Source: Balneolaceae bacterium UBA7797 (GTDB taxonomy: Bacteria > Bacteroidota > Rhodothermia > Balneolales > Balneolaceae). Taken from it: a stretch of DNA of 64,000 bases. A program made the position numbers and the translations under genes. The stretch covers positions 1 through 64,000 of the forward strand of contig DLCN01000024.1 of NCBI GenBank assembly GCA_002480645.1. Direction: 5' to 3'. Under the pieces are notes generated by a model, which saw only the letters and a list, made by a program, of their open reading frames with translations, ran no database searches and was not told where the DNA came from. Shown here piece after piece: positions 61,402-64,000 of this stretch (the stretch's first letter is position 1; every line of letters begins with the position of its first letter).

Positions 61402-62277
61402 ATGAGTCTCAGTAAAACCAAGTTTGGCGATTTTGAGTTATTTACGATAGAAACAGGCGATTTTAAACTGGATGGTGGTGCCATGTTCGGAGTGGTTCCA
61501 AAAACACTCTGGTCCCGCTCGTTCGAGGTAGATGAAAAGAACAGGATCCCCATGACCATGCGTTGTCTGTTGATCAGATCAACCAAAACGGACCGCATGT
61601 ATCTTATCGATAACGGTGCCGGCTCAAAGTTCAATGATAAGATGAAAGACATCTATCAACTCGACAACTCTTCCAAAGAACTACACCGATCACTTTCAGA
61701 GCATGGTTTTACTGTTTCAGATATTACCGATGTGATCTTTACACATCTTCACTTCGATCATTGCGGGGGCACCACTTATTATACAGAGGAAGGTGATTTG
61801 GAACATACCTTCCCTAATGCAACCTATCATGTGGCAGAGGCTCACTGGAAATCCGCTATTGAACCGAATGCAAGAGAGAAGGCCAGTTTTTTACCGGAAA
61901 ATATCGGTCCGCTTCAGGAATCTGATAATCTGCATTTAGTACCTGAAGGCTATGAGTTTGAACCCGGACTGGATACTGTGATGGCAAACGGTCATACTAC
62001 AGCACAACAACTACCCAGAATTACGGATGGTACAAAGACCCTGATCTTCGTTGCCGATCTGCTCCCAACTCATGTTCATTTACCTCTGGCCTGGGTAATG
62101 GGGTACGATATGCGTCCTCTGGAAACTCTTGATGAAAAGGCCCGGTTCCTTAATGAAGCCATAGAAAAAGAATGGTTTTTATATCTCGAACACGATATTG
62201 AAAAAGAGATCATCACCATCTCTACAGACGGTAGAAAATATACGGTGAAGGATTCCCTAACATTGAACGAGCTTTGA
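61402..62277 (+). CDS. MBL-fold metallo-hydrolase (cytoplasmic)
   Basis: A 291-residue metallo-beta-lactamase-fold enzyme of the quorum-quenching lactonase/AttM-like group. The frame opens at TTG 61363, but ATG 61402 is better placed. The zinc motif is THLHFDHCGG (HxHxDH), with later ligands in NGHTTAQQ and the terminal YLEHD. The N-terminal strand ETGDFKLDGGAMFGVVPK and the LIDNGAGSKF strand are typical. There is no signal peptide. Substrate could be a lactone or thioester; unknown. The DUF4175 gene begins 12 bases after it. Confidence 0.87.
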   Translation: MSLSKTKFGDFELFTIETGDFKLDGGAMFGVVPKTLWSRSFEVDEKNRIPMTMRCLLIRSTKTDRMYLIDNGAGSKFNDKMKDIYQLDNSSKELHRSLSEHGFTVSDITDVIFTHLHFDHCGGTTYYTEEGDLEHTFPNATYHVAEAHWKSAIEPNAREKASFLPENIGPLQESDNLHLVPEGYEFEPGLDTVMANGHTTAQQLPRITDGTKTLIFVADLLPTHVHLPLAWVMGYDMRPLETLDEKARFLNEAIEKEWFLYLEHDIEKEIITISTDGRKYTVKDSLTLNEL

Positions 62278-62289
62278 TCATACACCACC

Positions 62290-64000
62290 TTGAGTCAAAC
62301 TAAAGGCACATATTCTACTGAAGAACTTAAGCGGATCCTGAAGAAAGCGCATCATCGTTTCGAGCGCTATAAAACGCTTTCAGTGCTGGCTAATATTTCT
62401 ATAGTATTTATCGGTTGGCTACTGGTATTGTTATTTCTCGAGGATTGGCTCTATCTGAGTTCTCTGGAGAAGAGTGTATTGCTTAGTATTCTCACACTTT
62501 TTTCCCTCTTCTTTTTGTTTCGGGGACTCAGATCGCTTCGCAAAGAAGATTTCATGACCTTCTACCGTCATTTTGCCTGGGATTCCAAACTTGAACCACT
62601 TTCCTATGCACTTGACCTTGAGAAGGCTACAAACGCAAATCCTAAATTGGTTGAGGCCGCCATTTATAGAAACCTCGAGGAGATCGATGCGGATACCCTG
62701 GATTCCGAACTCTCTTCTTTTCTGGTAAACAACCGATACTTTCGAACACTGAAGAACAGCACGATACTGATCGGATTTCTACTTATGAGTCTGATCTTTA
62801 CCGGACTTAAATACCCCGAACCTGCGATTCGGCTAGCCAATTTCTGGCAGAATTATGAAAAACCAAATCCCTTCCTTTTCACCGTTCATCCCGGTAACAC
62901 TACTGTTGAACAAGGTAGTGAATTCATTGTTTCTGTCGATTTTGAAGGTGACCTTCCTGAAAATATCACCCTTCGTTTAAAAAGCCCTGTCGAAACTGAG
63001 TTTCGTAGCCGGAGTCTGGAACGATCCGGAAATCTGTTCACCAGCATCCCGTTCGACCTGAACAACAATATTCACTATTACATTGAAATGGATGGCTATC
63101 AAAGTGAGGAGTATGAGGCCAATGTCCAGCTTCGTCCCCGTTTCTCTGCACTTACCATTACAGTTGATCCTCCCTCCTACTCCCGGATAGAATCTGCAAG
63201 CTATCAGTATCCATTCGCTCAGATCCGGGCCCTTCAGGGTTCAGAACTAAGCATAAACGCAGTTAGTAATAAATCCCTGCGATCCTTACTTCTGCTTACT
63301 TCTTCCGATAGTTTACTGATCACTCAGGACTCTTTGAATTCCTTTTCGCATAGCTTTACAATGACCCGTCCGGATACGGTCCATTTTGTTCTGGAGGATG
63401 AAAATTCATTGCGAAATAATAATCCTTTCAGATTCACGCTTCTCCCGCAGACCGATGAATCACCTTTTGTTGAGTTGATAGAACCATCTGCTTCCTTTGA
63501 AGCGGTAGAACCGGCTGAAATCGAATTACTGTACCGGGCTTCTGATGATTTTGGTCTCACATCCGGCGTACTAAAATACTCGCTGCAGAAAGCCTTCGTG
63601 GAAGAGCCCATTGAATTTGAGATCAACCTGAGTCGCCCTCAGAACAGAGTATTACAAAATCATAGTTGGGACCTGACAGCTCTGGATCTTAAACCCAAAG
63701 ACAAACTGACCTTCTGGGTTGAAGTAAAAGATAACGACGGATATAACGGCTATAAAACAGGAACCTCTGAAATGATCACCCTCACAGTTCCCTCCCTCCT
63801 TGATTATTTCGATGATCTGGGAGAAAAGGAAGAGGACGTGAAAAGTGATCTGGAAGATGTATCTGAATCCTTCCGGCAAATGGAAGATCAATACCGGGAA
63901 TTCAAGGAACAGCTTAAAGAAGATCCTGAGACCAATTACGAGCAGCGCAGGCAGTTAGAGGAAGTTCAACGTCAGCAGGAAGAGATCGAAAAAAGAGTGG
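62290..64000 (+). CDS. DUF4175-family membrane protein, 3-prime end outside the window
   Basis: An open frame of at least 570 codons that runs off the window end, starting at a TTG 12 bases after the MBL stop (no ATG before codon 88). The N terminus has two transmembrane helices (about 31-52 and 60-78), then a cytoplasmic stretch, a third helix (about 158-175), Ig-like beta-strand repeats outside the cytoplasm (VEQGSEFIVSVDFEG, LTITVDPPSYSRIESA, ASDDFGLTSGVLKYSL) and a charged coiled coil (about 510 onwards). This order matches DUF4175 proteins of Bacteroidota, often near Bat/MoxR genes. Function unknown. Confidence 0.8.
   Translation, partial: MSQTKGTYSTEELKRILKKAHHRFERYKTLSVLANISIVFIGWLLVLLFLEDWLYLSSLEKSVLLSILTLFSLFFLFRGLRSLRKEDFMTFYRHFAWDSKLEPLSYALDLEKATNANPKLVEAAIYRNLEEIDADTLDSELSSFLVNNRYFRTLKNSTILIGFLLMSLIFTGLKYPEPAIRLANFWQNYEKPNPFLFTVHPGNTTVEQGSEFIVSVDFEGDLPENITLRLKSPVETEFRSRSLERSGNLFTSIPFDLNNNIHYYIEMDGYQSEEYEANVQLRPRFSALTITVDPPSYSRIESASYQYPFAQIRALQGSELSINAVSNKSLRSLLLLTSSDSLLITQDSLNSFSHSFTMTRPDTVHFVLEDENSLRNNNPFRFTLLPQTDESPFVELIEPSASFEAVEPAEIELLYRASDDFGLTSGVLKYSLQKAFVEEPIEFEINLSRPQNRVLQNHSWDLTALDLKPKDKLTFWVEVKDNDGYNGYKTGTSEMITLTVPSLLDYFDDLGEKEEDVKSDLEDVSESFRQMEDQYREFKEQLKEDPETNYEQRRQLEEVQRQQEEIEKRV

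Noticed and set aside
1..64000. CRISPR arrays, tRNA/rRNA genes, insertion sequences, phage or defence genes
   Set aside because: I looked for regular direct repeats, cloverleaf ends with GGTTCRA, transposase motifs and typical defence domains and saw none.

Overview
The window looks like a chromosomal segment of a free-living, probably marine, aerobic heterotroph of the Bacteroidota/Balneolota-Rhodothermota group. The evidence is a SusC/SusD polysaccharide-utilization locus, a kinase-less triple-tyrosine regulator, exact Bacteroidota-type -7 boxes (TAnnTTTG), an alternative complex III (act) cluster joined to an A2-type caa3 oxidase as known from Rhodothermus, and weak Shine-Dalgarno sequences with many TTG/GTG starts. 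The exact genus cannot be fixed from sequence alone. I see no mobile element, CRISPR array, tRNA, rRNA or phage gene.

Layout. (1) 1-5.5 kb: sugar transport and fructan/sucrose use. A sugar porter on + converges on a leftward operon GH32 -> sugar porter -> PfkB fructokinase. (2) 5.5-9.6 kb: a TetR regulator and a short-chain dehydrogenase, each with the same palindromic operator directly before its start. A third, perfect copy sits inside the convergent GH3 glycosidase gene. (3) 9.7-13.5 kb: two secreted peptidases (S9, M28). (4) 13.6-17.1 kb: leftward operon NRAMP-pxpA-pxpB-pxpC for 5-oxoproline use. (5) 17.4-35.3 kb: mixed housekeeping and envelope genes, namely SRPBCC, VF530, a queuosine-tRNA mannosyltransferase whose start is not a normal codon, an FAD protein, a gene broken by one in-frame TGA, an MBL hydrolase, a methyltransferase, a lactonase, cysE-cysM, an M1 peptidase, hemN and a large periplasmic-sensor regulator. 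(6) 35.4-47.3 kb: a 12-kb leftward utilization locus with two PF10091/GH144-type proteins, SusC, SusD, a LamG lipoprotein and GH3, best read as a beta-1,2-glucan/sophorose system. (7) 47.5-61.3 kb: DUF420/CtaM-like protein, then actABCDEF, a small membrane protein, SCO and coxBACD. Together they carry electrons from quinol through ACIII and its cytochromes to an A2-type caa3 oxidase. (8) 61.4-64.0 kb: an MBL hydrolase and the start of a DUF4175 membrane protein cut by the window end.

Several gene starts were moved from the longest open frame to positions supported by signal peptides, overlaps or family length: GH3, pxpA, MBL, cysE, hemN, GH144, susD and actE. The main surprises are the triple operator, the non-canonical start of the mannosyltransferase gene, the two promoter-leader modules 100 bp apart before actA, and the two-heme ActE whose extra domain matches the CoxB cytochrome domain. 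The biology is otherwise made of known families; I did not find a clearly new multi-gene system.
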